Assembly (NCBI RefSeq): GCF_004343155.1
Contig: NZ_SMDC01000002.1
Coordinates: forward strand, 62,001 to 126,000
Length of the DNA: 64,000 bases
Direction of reading: 5' to 3'
DNA from: Marichromatium gracile
GTDB lineage: Bacteria > Pseudomonadota > Gammaproteobacteria > Chromatiales > Chromatiaceae
This document shows, in pieces, positions 26,395 to 35,373 of the stretch. Below the pieces are notes generated by a model that saw only the letters and a list, made by a program, of their open reading frames with translations, made no database searches and was not told where the DNA came from. Each line of letters starts with the position of its first letter. Position 1 is the first letter of the stretch. The position numbers and the translations under genes are program-made.

Positions 26395-28656
26395 ATGCTC
26401 GAAGCCCTGCGCCGTATCGTCCAGGAAGTCAACAACGCCCGGGATCTCGAACAGGCGCTGGGGATCATCGTACAGCGGGTCAAGCTGGCCGTCGGGGCCG
26501 ACGTCTGCTCGGTCTATCTCAACGATTTCGACAAACGCCACCACGTGCTCCAGGCCAGCGACGGGCTGCGCGCCGCGGCGGTCGGTCGGGTGCGCCTGGA
26601 GATGGGCCGCGGGCTGATCGGTCTGGTCAGCGAGCGCGCCGAGCCGATCAACCTCGACGACGCCTTCAACCACCCGCGCTATCAGTGCATCACCGATACC
26701 GGCGAGACCAGCTATCACGGCTTCCTCGGCGCCCCGATCATCCAGAACCGCAAGGTGCTCGGGGTGCTGGTGCTGCGCCAGCGCGACAAGCGTCACTTCG
26801 ACGACGCCGAGGTCACCTTCGTCGTCACCCTGGCCTCGCAGCTCGCCGGCGCCATCACCTTCGCCCGCACCAGCGGCGAACTGGCGCGGTTGCAGGACGA
26901 CGGCATCCCGCAGCGCTTCCTGCCCGGGCTGGCCGCCTCGCCGGGGGTCGGGCTGGGGCAGGCGGTGGTGGTCTATCCACCGGCCGATCTCGACGCCGTG
27001 CCCGATCGCGTCCCCGAGGGCGTCGAGGGTGAGATCGACCACTTCCGCGAGGCGCTCGATCAGGTTGCGGCCGATCTCGACCGCTTCGCCAGCCACACCC
27101 ACAGTCATCTCGGCGCCGAGGACATGGCGCTGTTCGATGCCTGGCGGCTGATGCTCGAGAGCGACACCCTGGTCGACGGCACCATCGGGCGCATCCGCGC
27201 CGGCAACTGGGCGCCGGGCGCGCTGCGCGAGACCATCGCCGAGCACACCCGGGTGTTCGACGCCATGGATGACGCCTATCTGCGCGAGCGCGCCTCGGAC
27301 ATCCGCGATCTCGGGCGCTGTATCCTCATGCACCTGCAGAACCGCACCGTCGATCCCTTGCGTTATGCCGAGCAGACCATCCTCGTCGGCGAGGAGATCA
27401 GCGCGCTGCAGATCGCCGAGGTGCCGCGCGAGCGCCTCGCCGGCATCGTCTCGACCAAGGGTTCGGGCTCGTCCCACGTCGGCATCCTCGCCCGCAGCAT
27501 GGGCATCCCGGCGGCGATGGGGGTCTCCGACCTGCCGGTGAGCCGGGTCGAGGGGCGCGAGATGATCGTCGACGGTTATCGCGGTCGCGTCTATGTCTCG
27601 CCGACACCGGCGGTGCGCACCGAATACCTGCGTCTGGCCGAGGACGACGTCGCCCTCACCAATGAACTCAAGGCGCTCTGCCACCTCCCGGCCGAGACCA
27701 CCGACGGTTATCAGGTGCCGCTCTATCTCAACACCGGTCTGGTCTCCGAGAGCCGTCCGCTGGGCATCGAGGAGTCGGCCGGGGTCGGGCTCTACCGCAC
27801 CGAGCTGCCCTTCCTGGTGCGCGACAGTTTCCCCGGCGAGGCGGCGCAGATGGCCAACTACCGTCAGGTGCTGGAGCTGTTCGCGCCGCGCCCGGTGACC
27901 ATCCGCACCCTCGACATCGGCGGCGACAAGCCGCTGCCCTATTTCCCGATGCAGGAGAGCAACCCCTTCCTCGGCTGGCGCGGGGTACGCATCACCCTCG
28001 ATCACCCCGAGATCTTCCTCGCCCAGGTGCGCGCCATCCTGCGCGCCGCCGTGGGGCTCGACAACCTGCAGCTGCTGCTGCCGATGATCAGCACCATCAC
28101 CGAGCTGGAGGATGCGCTGCAGCTCATCCATCGCGCCCACGACGAGTTGCGCGAGGAGGGCTACCAGGTGCACATGCCGCCGGTGGGGGTGATGATCGAG
28201 GTGCCGGCGGCGGTCTATCTGATCGATTCGCTGGCGCGCCGGGTCGACTTCCTCTCGGTCGGCACCAACGACCTCACCCAGTACCTGCTCGCGGTCGATC
28301 GCAACAACCCGCATGTGGCCGAGCTGTATGACGAATTCCACCCGGCGGTGCTGCGCGCGCTGATGCAGATCGTCTCCGGCGCGCGGGTGCACGGGCGCGA
28401 GGTCAGCGTCTGTGGCGAGATGGCCGGCGACCCGCTGGCGATCTTCCTGCTGCTCGGCATGGGCGTGCACAGCCTGAGCATGGGCGCGGGCAGCCTGTTG
28501 CGGGTCAAGCGGGTGATCCGCAGCATCAGTCGCGCCCGCGCGCGCGAGGTGCTGCAGATGACGCTGCAGTGCGAGGACGGCGCCTCGGTGCGCCGACTGC
28601 TGCTCGACGAACTCGAATCCATGGGGCTCGGCGCACTGGTGCGTCCGGGTCGGTAG
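26395..28656 (+). CDS. ptsP: PTS-Ntr enzyme I, phosphoenolpyruvate-protein phosphotransferase
   Basis: PtsP passes phosphate from phosphoenolpyruvate to NPr in the nitrogen-related phosphotransferase relay. The 753-residue protein has an N-terminal GAF domain (about 1-150), then the PEP-utiliser phosphohistidine domain with His361 in GSGSSHVGILARS. The C-terminal TIM-barrel PEP-binding domain contains GLYRTELPFL, IRTLDIGGDK, VGTNDLTQYLLAVDR and CGEMAGDP. It lies 96 bases downstream of rppH. Its partners NPr and EIIA-Ntr are not in the window. Confidence 0.96.
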   Translation: MLEALRRIVQEVNNARDLEQALGIIVQRVKLAVGADVCSVYLNDFDKRHHVLQASDGLRAAAVGRVRLEMGRGLIGLVSERAEPINLDDAFNHPRYQCITDTGETSYHGFLGAPIIQNRKVLGVLVLRQRDKRHFDDAEVTFVVTLASQLAGAITFARTSGELARLQDDGIPQRFLPGLAASPGVGLGQAVVVYPPADLDAVPDRVPEGVEGEIDHFREALDQVAADLDRFASHTHSHLGAEDMALFDAWRLMLESDTLVDGTIGRIRAGNWAPGALRETIAEHTRVFDAMDDAYLRERASDIRDLGRCILMHLQNRTVDPLRYAEQTILVGEEISALQIAEVPRERLAGIVSTKGSGSSHVGILARSMGIPAAMGVSDLPVSRVEGREMIVDGYRGRVYVSPTPAVRTEYLRLAEDDVALTNELKALCHLPAETTDGYQVPLYLNTGLVSESRPLGIEESAGVGLYRTELPFLVRDSFPGEAAQMANYRQVLELFAPRPVTIRTLDIGGDKPLPYFPMQESNPFLGWRGVRITLDHPEIFLAQVRAILRAAVGLDNLQLLLPMISTITELEDALQLIHRAHDELREEGYQVHMPPVGVMIEVPAAVYLIDSLARRVDFLSVGTNDLTQYLLAVDRNNPHVAELYDEFHPAVLRALMQIVSGARVHGREVSVCGEMAGDPLAIFLLLGMGVHSLSMGAGSLLRVKRVIRSISRARAREVLQMTLQCEDGASVRRLLLDELESMGLGALVRPGR

Positions 28657-28682
28657 CACGCATCCAAGGGGGAGATCAGATC

Positions 28683-29063
28683 ATGGGGCTGTTGAGTGCC
28701 ATCACCGGCAATGCCGCCAGTCGCGATGCCGAGGCCGTCGGCGAGGAGCTGGCGCCGATCCTCGCCGACGGGGAGCGGGTCGAGCTGGCCTTCCAGCTGG
28801 TGCGCGACCAGTTCGTCTTCACCGACGCGCGGTTGATCCTGATCGACAAGCAGGGACTGACCGGGCGCAAGGTCGAGTATCAGTCGATCCCTTATCGCTC
28901 GATCACCCGCTTCGCGGTCGAGACCGCCGGCCACTTCGACCTCGACGCCGAGTTCAAGCTGTGGATCGGCAGCGACCCCACGCCGCTGGTGCGCGAGATC
29001 CGCGGCGGCGAGAACGTCGCCGCCATTCAGCGCGCGCTGGCGACCATGGTGCTCGGCGGGTGA
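28683..29063 (+). CDS. Bacterial PH-domain protein
   Basis: The 126-residue soluble protein is almost entirely one bacterial pleckstrin-homology-like domain (YvbH/bPH type). FVFTDARLILIDKQGLTG is followed by the YQSIPYRSITRF strand and a terminal helix (ENVAAIQRALATMV). Function in this family is poorly known. A strong ribosome-binding site, GGGGGAGA, precedes ATG 28683. It overlaps the next gene by four bases (GTGA) and lies 26 bases after ptsP, so co-transcription is likely. Confidence 0.82.
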   Translation: MGLLSAITGNAASRDAEAVGEELAPILADGERVELAFQLVRDQFVFTDARLILIDKQGLTGRKVEYQSIPYRSITRFAVETAGHFDLDAEFKLWIGSDPTPLVREIRGGENVAAIQRALATMVLGG

Positions 29064-29389
29064 GCGGCGCGGGCAACCTGCTCGAGGACCTGCGGGTTCC
29101 TGCCGAGGGCGAGCGTTTCGAGACCCTGTTCGCCCGTCCCGGGGCGCGTATCGAGCGTATCGTCAGCAGCGCCACCCCGGAGCCGGTCGACTACGATCAG
29201 CCGCACGACGAGTGGGTCTGCCTGCTCCAGGGCGAGGCCGTGCTGTGGATCGACGGCGAACGGGTGCGGCTGCGCGCCGGCGACTACCGACTGATCCCCG
29301 CCCAGACCCCGCACCGGGTCGAGTCCACCTCGGCCGATCTGGCCTGTGTGTGGTTGGCTGTGCATATTGGGGAGACGGGAGCTTGCTGA
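29060..29389 (+). CDS. Small cupin-domain protein
   Basis: The 109-residue protein is a single cupin barrel. Motif 1 is approximated by QPHDEWVCLLQGEAVLWIDG and motif 2 by AGDYRLIPAQTPHRVES. The His and Glu in the HDEW segment and the His in TPHRV are candidate metal ligands. The GTG start overlaps the PH-domain gene stop. No substrate can be assigned; it could be a small metal-dependent enzyme or a sensor domain. Confidence 0.78.
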   Translation: MSGAGNLLEDLRVPAEGERFETLFARPGARIERIVSSATPEPVDYDQPHDEWVCLLQGEAVLWIDGERVRLRAGDYRLIPAQTPHRVESTSADLACVWLAVHIGETGAC

Positions 29390-29393
29390 AACG

Positions 29394-29427
29394 ACGCCCG
29401 CCTCGACCGAGCGGTCGAGGCGGGCGT
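29394..29427. terminator. Probable bidirectional terminator between cupin gene and pilin
   Basis: A perfect 15-bp inverted repeat (29394-29408 and 29413-29427) with a 4-base loop lies directly after the cupin stop. The following T-tract is weak on both strands (GTCTTCT rightwards, CGTTTC leftwards). It sits between two convergent genes and probably terminates both. Confidence 0.7.
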
Positions 29428-29468
29428 GTCTTCTGAACCCTGAACCTGATCTTCTAACGCGTGTGGTG

Positions 29469-29906
29469 TCAGGTCTTGGTCTTGGTCTCGGTCTTGGCCG
29501 GGCAACCCTTGGTGGCGAACTTCTTCTCACCGCTGAACTCGCAGCTCCACTCGCCGTCTGCGCTACGACTCCAGACGATGGTCTCGCCGATGATCTTGGG
29601 GTTGCCGGTCAGGGTGCAGGTGATAGTGCCGACCCCTGTGTCGGCGATGGCCGCCGTGACCGTGCAGCTCGAGGTGGTGGCCTTGAGACCGAGGTCGGTG
29701 ACATCGCCAAAGTCAGGGGTGCGCCCCTCGTTGACCATCAGCTCCATCTCGGTCTTGCCGGGGGTGATCTCCGCAAGCCCGGCTGCGACCTGGGACTTGG
29801 CGACATAGTCCTGATAGGCGGGCATGGCAATCGCTGCCAAGACGCCGATGATCGCCACGACGATCATCAGTTCGATGAGCGTGAATCCCGACTGCTGTCT
29901 TTTCAT
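29469..29906 (-). CDS. pilA: Type IV major pilin
   Basis: The 145-residue prepilin has a 7-residue leader ending in Gly7, then Phe8 and the class IVa signature [20 protein letters not shown] with Glu12 (mature +5). Leader cleavage and methylation are by PilD. Four cysteines in the C-terminal half (two in SSCTVT/TITCTLT and two in EWSCEF/KGCPAK) suggest two disulfides. The tail is Lys/Thr-rich. The fibre supports twitching, adhesion or DNA uptake. GGAGAGCAGGA precedes the ATG. No other pilus genes are nearby. Confidence 0.92.
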   Translation of the reverse strand: MKRQQSGFTLIELMIVVAIIGVLAAIAMPAYQDYVAKSQVAAGLAEITPGKTEMELMVNEGRTPDFGDVTDLGLKATTSSCTVTAAIADTGVGTITCTLTGNPKIIGETIVWSRSADGEWSCEFSGEKKFATKGCPAKTETKTKT

Positions 29907-29981
29907 TCCTGCTCTCCATTCTGTGGGTTGAGTTCGCTCTGCGATGCGTGCTCGACAAGCCTTGGCATCTGCTCCATGCAA

Positions 29982-29997
29982 GACAACTTTCGGGCCA
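29982..29997 (-). promoter_or_regulatory. Candidate sigma-54 promoter of pilA
   Basis: On the minus strand, TGGCCCG-N4-TTGTC matches the sigma-54 consensus TGGCACG-N4-TTGCW with one change in each box and correct spacing. It lies 75 bases upstream of the pilA start. PilA is RpoN-dependent in Pseudomonas, which makes this plausible. The -12 GT in place of GC weakens it. Confidence 0.45.
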
Positions 29998-30503
29998 GTT
30001 CCAATGATGCCTTAAGCGATTGATTGCGTGTATTCGCTGCTCGGCCTGTCATCGCCGTTGGGTGAGACGATGTCACGATGTCCGGGTGCGGGGTGAGACA
30101 GTCGATCGAGCGTCACCGTTCGCGAGCGGGAAGCGCGAATGGCTTGGTCGGCGGGGTTTTTAAGCCTTGTGGTCGCTGTGAATTTTCATTCGAATGATTG
30201 GATTTGGTTTCTATGGTTGTCTAGAGGGCTGTTCCTGGTTGTTGTGATTTTTCATGAGGAGTCGTTTGAATTGCTCTTCATCTGTTATTTGACGCTATGG
30301 ATTGATGGCTTTTTTGCTGGTTGTCTGCCATTGTCGCTGGCGGATTTTGAGGTTTTTCGGGATCGTGCCTGTCACTACTCAAAGGTGTGACATCTGGTGA
30401 TGTCGCTATTGCGAAGTGTGACTCTGATGGTGAGTTGGCGCCCCTCTGTGTCGGCGATTTAAACTGGTCGCCTTGTTTATTGAATTGAGGTTTTGGAGGG
30501 GCT
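29998..30503. other. AT-rich intergenic stretch between pilA and the HTH-SEL1 gene
   Basis: About 500 bases lack a supported gene. From about 30155 to 30490 the base composition drops to roughly half G+C, far below the rest of the window. An 83-codon open frame at 30139-30390 would give a very hydrophobic peptide, but it has no ribosome-binding site and I do not call it. The stretch may be regulatory DNA or a remnant of acquired sequence. Confidence 0.55.
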
Positions 30504-31133
30504 GTGCCGTCGGTATGTCTGGATACCGCGAGCGCCATTACCGGACTGACCAAGCGCACCCTGTGGCGCTATATCCAGGACGGACGCTTGCATGCGATTC
30601 GCGAGGGCCGGGGTCGACGCACCTCGGTGCCGCTGGCCGAGGTGGTGGCCCTGACCGACCGCGTGCTCGATGCCGAGGCCCAGGCGCTGGTGCTGGCCGC
30701 CGATCGCGGGGATGCCGAGGCGCAGTGCGACCTGGCGCTGCGGCTGCTCGAACTCGAGCGTCTGGGGAGCGCGCGCGACTGGTTCGCCCGCTCGGCGCGT
30801 GCCGGGTATGCCGATGCGATGTGCTGGCTGGCGCGGGATCTGTTGGTCGGGCGCTGCGGCGAGCGCGATGACGCCGGCGGGGTGCTGTGGCTGAGTCAGG
30901 CCGCAGCCTGTGGTTCGCCGCTGGCCGAGGCACTGTTGATCGAGCTGCACGGTGCGGTCTGTCGCAAGGCGCGCGCCGCGGCCGATCTCGAGACCCTGGA
31001 GACGCGTCTCGATGCCGTCGAGCGCGAGGTGCTGTTGCGGGTCTTGAACGAGACCGGCGGCGCGGCGGCCGCAGACGCGGACGGCGAGGGCGACATCGAC
31101 CGTGTCGCGACCGCACCGATCGAGGAGGTCTGA
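30504..31133 (+). CDS. HTH-domain protein with SEL1/TPR-like repeats
   Basis: The 209-residue protein combines two parts. Residues 1-50 look like an excisionase/MerR-type helix-turn-helix (LDTASAITGLTKRTLWRYIQ, then a DGRL-RGRRTSVPLAEV wing). Residues ~60-150 hold SEL1-like alpha-helical repeats (GDAEAQCDLALRLLE, SARAGYADAMCWLARDLL, SQAAACGSPLAEALL). A DNA-binding N-terminus joined to protein-interaction repeats suggests a regulator. The start is GTG 30504, with a strong TTTTGGAGGGG just upstream. Its target is unknown; it lies next to the AT-rich gap upstream of pilA. Confidence 0.72.
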   Translation: MPSVCLDTASAITGLTKRTLWRYIQDGRLHAIREGRGRRTSVPLAEVVALTDRVLDAEAQALVLAADRGDAEAQCDLALRLLELERLGSARDWFARSARAGYADAMCWLARDLLVGRCGERDDAGGVLWLSQAAACGSPLAEALLIELHGAVCRKARAAADLETLETRLDAVEREVLLRVLNETGGAAAADADGEGDIDRVATAPIEEV

Positions 31134-31143
31134 GCGGTCTCGC

Positions 31144-32553
31144 TCAGTCGACGGGCGGCAGCCCCTTGTCGGGGTTGAGGATGCCGGCGGGGTCGAAGAC
31201 CTGCTTGATCTCGCGCATCAGCGCGAGCGCCACCGGGTCGAGCTCGCGGTCGACGAAATCGCGCTTCTCCAGCCCCACCCCGTGCTCGCCCGAGAGGGTG
31301 CCGTCGAGCCCGATGACCAGCGCGAAGACCGCGTCCAGACAGGTTGCGGCGCGGGCGACCTCGTCGGGGTCGTCGGGATCGATCAGCAGGTTGACGTGGA
31401 TGTTGCCGTTGCCGGCGTGGCCGAAGTTGACGATGGTGATGGCGTGCTCGCGCCCGAGCCGGTCGAGCCCGTCGATGAACGCGCCCATGCGCGAGACCGG
31501 CACCACCACGTCCTCGTTGATCTTCTTCGGCGCGACATGACGCAGCGCCGGCGACAGCGCCTTGCGCGTCTTCCACAGCGCGGCGACCTCGGCGGCGCCG
31601 TTGGCCCGGCGCAGCTCGATCGGCGCGCCCGCGCGCGCGGCCTCGGCCACCGCCGCGAGCGCGGCCTCGATCCCGGCCTCGGGGCCGTCGACCTCGATCA
31701 TCAGCAGCGCGCCGGCGCCCGCCGGCAGTTCGAGTCCGGCGTAGCGGCTGACCATCTCCAGGGCGCGCGCGTCCATGAACTCCAGCGCGCAGGGCGTGAT
31801 CGGCTGCGCCATGATCGCCGAGACCGCCGCCGCGGCGCCGTGGATGTCGCCGTAGGTGACGCGCAGGGTGCGCTTGGTTTCGGGCAGCGGGGTGAGACGC
31901 AGCGTCGCCTCGGTGATCAGCCCCAGGGTGCCCTCGGAGCCGATCAGCAGCCGGGTGAGGTCGTAGCCGACCACGCCCTTGGTGGTCTTGACCCCGGTGC
32001 GCAGCACCCGACCGCGACCGTCGACGGCGCGCAGTCCCAGGGTGTTGTCGCGCGGGGTGCCGTACTTGACCGCGCGCGGTCCGGCGGAGTTGTAGGCGAG
32101 GTTGCCGCCGATGGTGCAGGTGGCGGCGCTGGAGGGGTCCGGCGGCCAGAAGAAGCCGGACGCGGCGAGCGCCTGCTGCAGCGCGCCGTTGGTCACCCCG
32201 GGCTGGACCACCGCGAGGCGGTTGTCGGGGTCGATCTGCAGGATCTGGTCCATGCGCTCGAACGACAGCACCACGCCGCCGTGATCGGGCACCGTGGCCC
32301 CGGAGGTGCCGGTGCCGCGCCCGCGCGCGGTCAGCACCGTGCCGGTGTCGTGACAGAGCCGGGCGAGTGCGGCGACCTGGTCCTCGTCGGTGGCGAACAC
32401 CACCGCCTGGGGCAGGGCGTGGCGGCGGCTGTTGTCGTAGCCGTAGGGCCAGCAGTCGGCCGGGGCGGTGAGCAGGTTGCCGGGACCGGCGATCGCGGCG
32501 AGCCGGTCGCGCAGCGTGCGCGGCAGTTCAGTTGCCGGTGGGACGGTATTCAA
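31144..32553 (-). CDS. FAD-linked oxidase (GlcD / D-lactate dehydrogenase family)
   Basis: The 469-residue flavoprotein has an N-terminal FAD-binding PCMH domain with [13 protein letters not shown] and [17 protein letters not shown]. The C-terminal FAD-oxidase domain has [16 protein letters not shown] and [13 protein letters not shown]. Family members oxidise glycolate or D-lactate. No glcE or glcF neighbours are present, so a stand-alone D-2-hydroxyacid dehydrogenase is more likely than a glycolate oxidase subunit. Its start overlaps the dolP stop by 26 bases, placing it at the end of the lpoA-yraN-dolP transcription unit. Confidence 0.85.
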   Translation of the reverse strand: MNTVPPATELPRTLRDRLAAIAGPGNLLTAPADCWPYGYDNSRRHALPQAVVFATDEDQVAALARLCHDTGTVLTARGRGTGTSGATVPDHGGVVLSFERMDQILQIDPDNRLAVVQPGVTNGALQQALAASGFFWPPDPSSAATCTIGGNLAYNSAGPRAVKYGTPRDNTLGLRAVDGRGRVLRTGVKTTKGVVGYDLTRLLIGSEGTLGLITEATLRLTPLPETKRTLRVTYGDIHGAAAAVSAIMAQPITPCALEFMDARALEMVSRYAGLELPAGAGALLMIEVDGPEAGIEAALAAVAEAARAGAPIELRRANGAAEVAALWKTRKALSPALRHVAPKKINEDVVVPVSRMGAFIDGLDRLGREHAITIVNFGHAGNGNIHVNLLIDPDDPDEVARAATCLDAVFALVIGLDGTLSGEHGVGLEKRDFVDRELDPVALALMREIKQVFDPAGILNPDKGLPPVD

Positions 32554-33148
32554 AGAGCTTCACCACGCGCTTGACCCCGCGCACATAGCGCGCCTTCTCG
32601 GTCGCGGCATCGGCCTCGGCGGGGCTGACCAGCCCCATCAGATAGACCACGCCGTCCTCGCTGATCACCTTTACCCGGGTGGCGTCGAAGTCCTTGAGGT
32701 CGACCTTGGTCAGCGCCAGCTTGACCCGCGAGGTCAGGTAGGCGTCCTCGGACTTGCGCGCCAGGCTCACCCGCGGGCCGATGGTGATCTCGTCGACCAC
32801 CCGCTGCACCTTGGCCAGACGACGGACCTTGTCGGCCGCGCGCTGGGCGAGTTCGGCGCGCTCGGCCTGACCGGTGAGCAGCACCGTGTAGTTGTAGCTG
32901 GTGACCGAGATGCGGGCGTGGTCCTGCAGCTCCCGGTCCTGCTGGATGGCGCTGATCGCGTTCATCTCGATCTGCTGGTCGTCGATGACCACGTAATAGG
33001 GCCGGCGGTCGTAGAGCGCGGCGGCGCCGACGGTGATGCCGCCGACCACCAGGGCACCACAGCCGCCGAGCAGGCTGCTGGCGAGAACGAGCGCTAGGGT
33101 TGCCGCGCGCCTCGTGCGCGCGCGCTCAGGCGTCGAGCGAGAAGGCAT
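32528..33148 (-). CDS. dolP: BON-domain outer-membrane lipoprotein
   Basis: The 206-residue lipoprotein has a signal peptide ending in the lipobox LLGGC (Cys30), then two BON domains (about 65-130 and 140-200). DolP (YraP) supports outer-membrane integrity and localises to division sites in Escherichia coli. The segments VLLTGQAERAELAQRAADKV and VVYLMGLVSPAEADAATEKA are the paired BON cores. It overlaps yraN by 23 bases. The diaA gene found between yraN and dolP in enterobacteria is absent here. Confidence 0.9.
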   Translation of the reverse strand: MPSRSTPERARTRRAATLALVLASSLLGGCGALVVGGITVGAAALYDRRPYYVVIDDQQIEMNAISAIQQDRELQDHARISVTSYNYTVLLTGQAERAELAQRAADKVRRLAKVQRVVDEITIGPRVSLARKSEDAYLTSRVKLALTKVDLKDFDATRVKVISEDGVVYLMGLVSPAEADAATEKARYVRGVKRVVKLFEYRPTGN

Positions 33149-33482
33149 GTTTCACCCACTGGATCTGGTCCTGGCCGCTGATGGCGACCACATCGAAGCG
33201 GCAGCATAGCATGGTCGGATGACGCTGCAGGTAGTGCGCGGCCGCCGCCGCCAGACGGCGTTGCTTGCGCGCGTCGACGGTCGCCGCCGGGCTGCCGTAG
33301 CGCTCGCTGCGGCGATAGCGCACCTCGACGAAGACCAGGGTGTCGCCGTCGCGCATCACCAGGTCGATCTCACCGTAGCGGCAGCGATGGTTGCGGGCCT
33401 CGGTGGTGAGTCCGCGAGCGCGCAGATAGCGCTCGGCGAGCCGCTCCTTGGCCGCGCCGAGTCTGCCCGGGAGCAGCGCCAT
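33126..33482 (-). CDS. yraN: UPF0102 family protein YraN
   Basis: The 118-residue protein belongs to the UPF0102 endonuclease-like family, with the restriction-fold motif YGEIDLVMRDGDTLVFVEVR (Glu, Asp and Glu as candidate metal ligands). Its function is not established. The start at ATG 33482 directly follows the lpoA stop (33490) and precedes the conserved N-terminus GRLGAAKERLAERYLRARG. It overlaps dolP by 23 bases. Confidence 0.92.
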   Translation of the reverse strand: MALLPGRLGAAKERLAERYLRARGLTTEARNHRCRYGEIDLVMRDGDTLVFVEVRYRRSERYGSPAATVDARKQRRLAAAAAHYLQRHPTMLCCRFDVVAISGQDQIQWVKHAFSLDA

Positions 33483-33489
33483 CGGGGAC

Positions 33490-35334
33490 TCAGCGCGCCG
33501 CGCGCAGGGCCTCGACCTCGACCGGGCGCGGCCCGTCGACGGTGAAGCGCGCGAGGCTGAGACGACGGCGGATCTGTCCCGAGGCGTCGACCGAGAGCCC
33601 GCCGGTCTGGCCGGGATAGAGGCTGCCGGGATGACGGGCGAGGTCCTCCATGCGCGGTGCCAGGCGGTAGGCGTCGATGCCCATGGCATAGAGCCTGGCG
33701 AGCGGGTCCGGGGTGTTGTCGAGCCCGGCCATCATCCGGTAGCGCGACAGCGGTCCCTGGCCGCCGACGCCGAGCATCCAGGGGATGTCGACGAAATAGA
33801 GCCCGACCAGGTCGCGGTCGCGCACCCGCTCGAAGCCGCCGGAGTAGACGTGCGAGGTGGCGATCACCGGCAACCGTCCGGCGCTGGCCTTGGTGATGAG
33901 CGGGTTGACCAGCCGCGCCAGATCCGGGGTGGCGATCAGGAACACCAGATCGGCGGCGGTGTTTTGGGTCAGCTCGGTGACCTGTCGGGCATAGCCGGCG
34001 TCGCTGGCGTCGACGGTGCGCTCGGCGACGAGGATGCCGCCGAGTCCCTGCCACTGATGGCTGAAGGCGCGCGCCAGACGCTCGCCCCAGCGTCCCTCGG
34101 GGCGTAGCACCAGGGCGCGTCTGAGACCGGCACCGCGCGCCTTGTGCGCGACCTCGGCGGCCTCGTCGTCGGGCGAGAGCGAGAACTGGTAGAGGCCGCT
34201 GGCATGGCCCTCGCGATGGGTGGTCTCGTTGAGCGCGAGGGTCGGCACGCTCAGCCGACCGCCGCGCGAGAGCGCGTCGACGCTCGCCTTCTGCAGCGGA
34301 CCGATGACATAGTCGGCGCCGCCCTTGGCGGCGCGGGCATGGAGCCTGCGCACCGCGCCGGGATCTGTGCTGTTGACGAAGCGCAGCGCCGGTCGGCGTC
34401 CGCTGGCATCGGCCGCGCGCGCCGCCTCGATGCCGTCGCGCACCGCCGTGGCCGCCCCGGCGAAGCGACCGCCGCGCGGCAGCAGCACGGTCAGCACGTC
34501 GTCCTTGGCATAGCCGCTGGCGAGCTGGCTGACGTAGGCGGTGGCCAGCTCGGGCAGTGCCGGGTGCTTGGGGTGCGCGGCGCGCCAGGCGCGGTACTCG
34601 CGGGCGAGCGCGGAGGCGTCGTTGCCCCAGCGCTCGCTCAGGCGCAGCACCTCGACCCAGCCGCGCATCCGGCCCTTGCCCTCGCGGGCGAGGGTGTCGA
34701 GCCGATCGGGGGCGGCTTGTGACAGGGTCGAGAGCAGCGAGACCTGGTTGACCAGCCGTGCCTGCGGTCGGTCGAGCAGGGTGTCGATCATGTCGAGCGC
34801 CCGTGCCGCGGCGATCGGGTGATCGAGCAGCCGCTCGGCCGAGGCCAGGATGCCGTAGTACTGCAGCTGCAGCGCCTCGGGCAGGGCACGGTGACGGACC
34901 CGTTCGAGCCGGGCGACGGCCTCGCGCGGTCGGCCCTCGAGCAGCTCCAGGTCGGCCTCGGTGAGCAGCAACAGCTCGCGCTGGGCGGCGCTCAGCTCGC
35001 TCTGGCGGATGGCTGCGAGCGCCTTGCGCGCGGCGCCGGTGTCGCCGGCGGCGAGGAGGATGCGCGCGGCCTTGAGACGCAGCTGGGCGCGGGCCGGCGG
35101 CTCGGACTCGGCGGCCAGCGCCAGATAGCGTTCGGCGGCCTGCGCCGAGCGCCCCGAGGCGGCCAGCGCCTTGGCCTGGCCGAGCTCGGTGGCGCTGACC
35201 TCGGAGAGCGTCTGCCCCTCTTCCCAGATCGGATCGACTGCACAGGCGGTGAGCAACAGTGGCAAGATCAGGAGGGTCAGGAAGCCAGGGGTGGACAGCA
35301 GGGAGGGGTGGGCGCGATTCTTGTTCTTTTGCAT
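33490..35334 (-). CDS. lpoA: Penicillin-binding protein activator LpoA
   Basis: LpoA is an outer-membrane lipoprotein that reaches through the periplasm to activate PBP1A. The 614-residue protein has a lipobox LLTAC (Cys31), an N-terminal TPR-like helical domain (about 35-255) and a C-terminal periplasmic-binding-protein-like domain (about 260-600; LPRGGRFAGAATAVRDG, DYVIGPLQKASV). The order lpoA-yraN-dolP and divergence from rsmI match the Escherichia coli yraMNP/yraL arrangement. Its position 1.8 kb from the dcw cluster keeps two peptidoglycan functions close. Confidence 0.92.
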   Translation of the reverse strand: MQKNKNRAHPSLLSTPGFLTLLILPLLLTACAVDPIWEEGQTLSEVSATELGQAKALAASGRSAQAAERYLALAAESEPPARAQLRLKAARILLAAGDTGAARKALAAIRQSELSAAQRELLLLTEADLELLEGRPREAVARLERVRHRALPEALQLQYYGILASAERLLDHPIAAARALDMIDTLLDRPQARLVNQVSLLSTLSQAAPDRLDTLAREGKGRMRGWVEVLRLSERWGNDASALAREYRAWRAAHPKHPALPELATAYVSQLASGYAKDDVLTVLLPRGGRFAGAATAVRDGIEAARAADASGRRPALRFVNSTDPGAVRRLHARAAKGGADYVIGPLQKASVDALSRGGRLSVPTLALNETTHREGHASGLYQFSLSPDDEAAEVAHKARGAGLRRALVLRPEGRWGERLARAFSHQWQGLGGILVAERTVDASDAGYARQVTELTQNTAADLVFLIATPDLARLVNPLITKASAGRLPVIATSHVYSGGFERVRDRDLVGLYFVDIPWMLGVGGQGPLSRYRMMAGLDNTPDPLARLYAMGIDAYRLAPRMEDLARHPGSLYPGQTGGLSVDASGQIRRRLSLARFTVDGPRPVEVEALRAAR

Positions 35335-35373
35335 GATTCCGTTGCGCTCGGTGGCCGGCGGAGGTGGGGGGAT

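Noticed and set aside
25810-28659. A 949-codon open frame opposite rppH and ptsP
   Set aside because: It is antisense to two well-recognised genes, with biased composition and no motifs.
30139-30390. Possible 83-residue hydrophobic protein in the AT-rich gap
   Set aside because: No ribosome-binding site, no recognisable family, and hydrophobicity follows simply from a T-rich strand. Kept only as a note on the gap.
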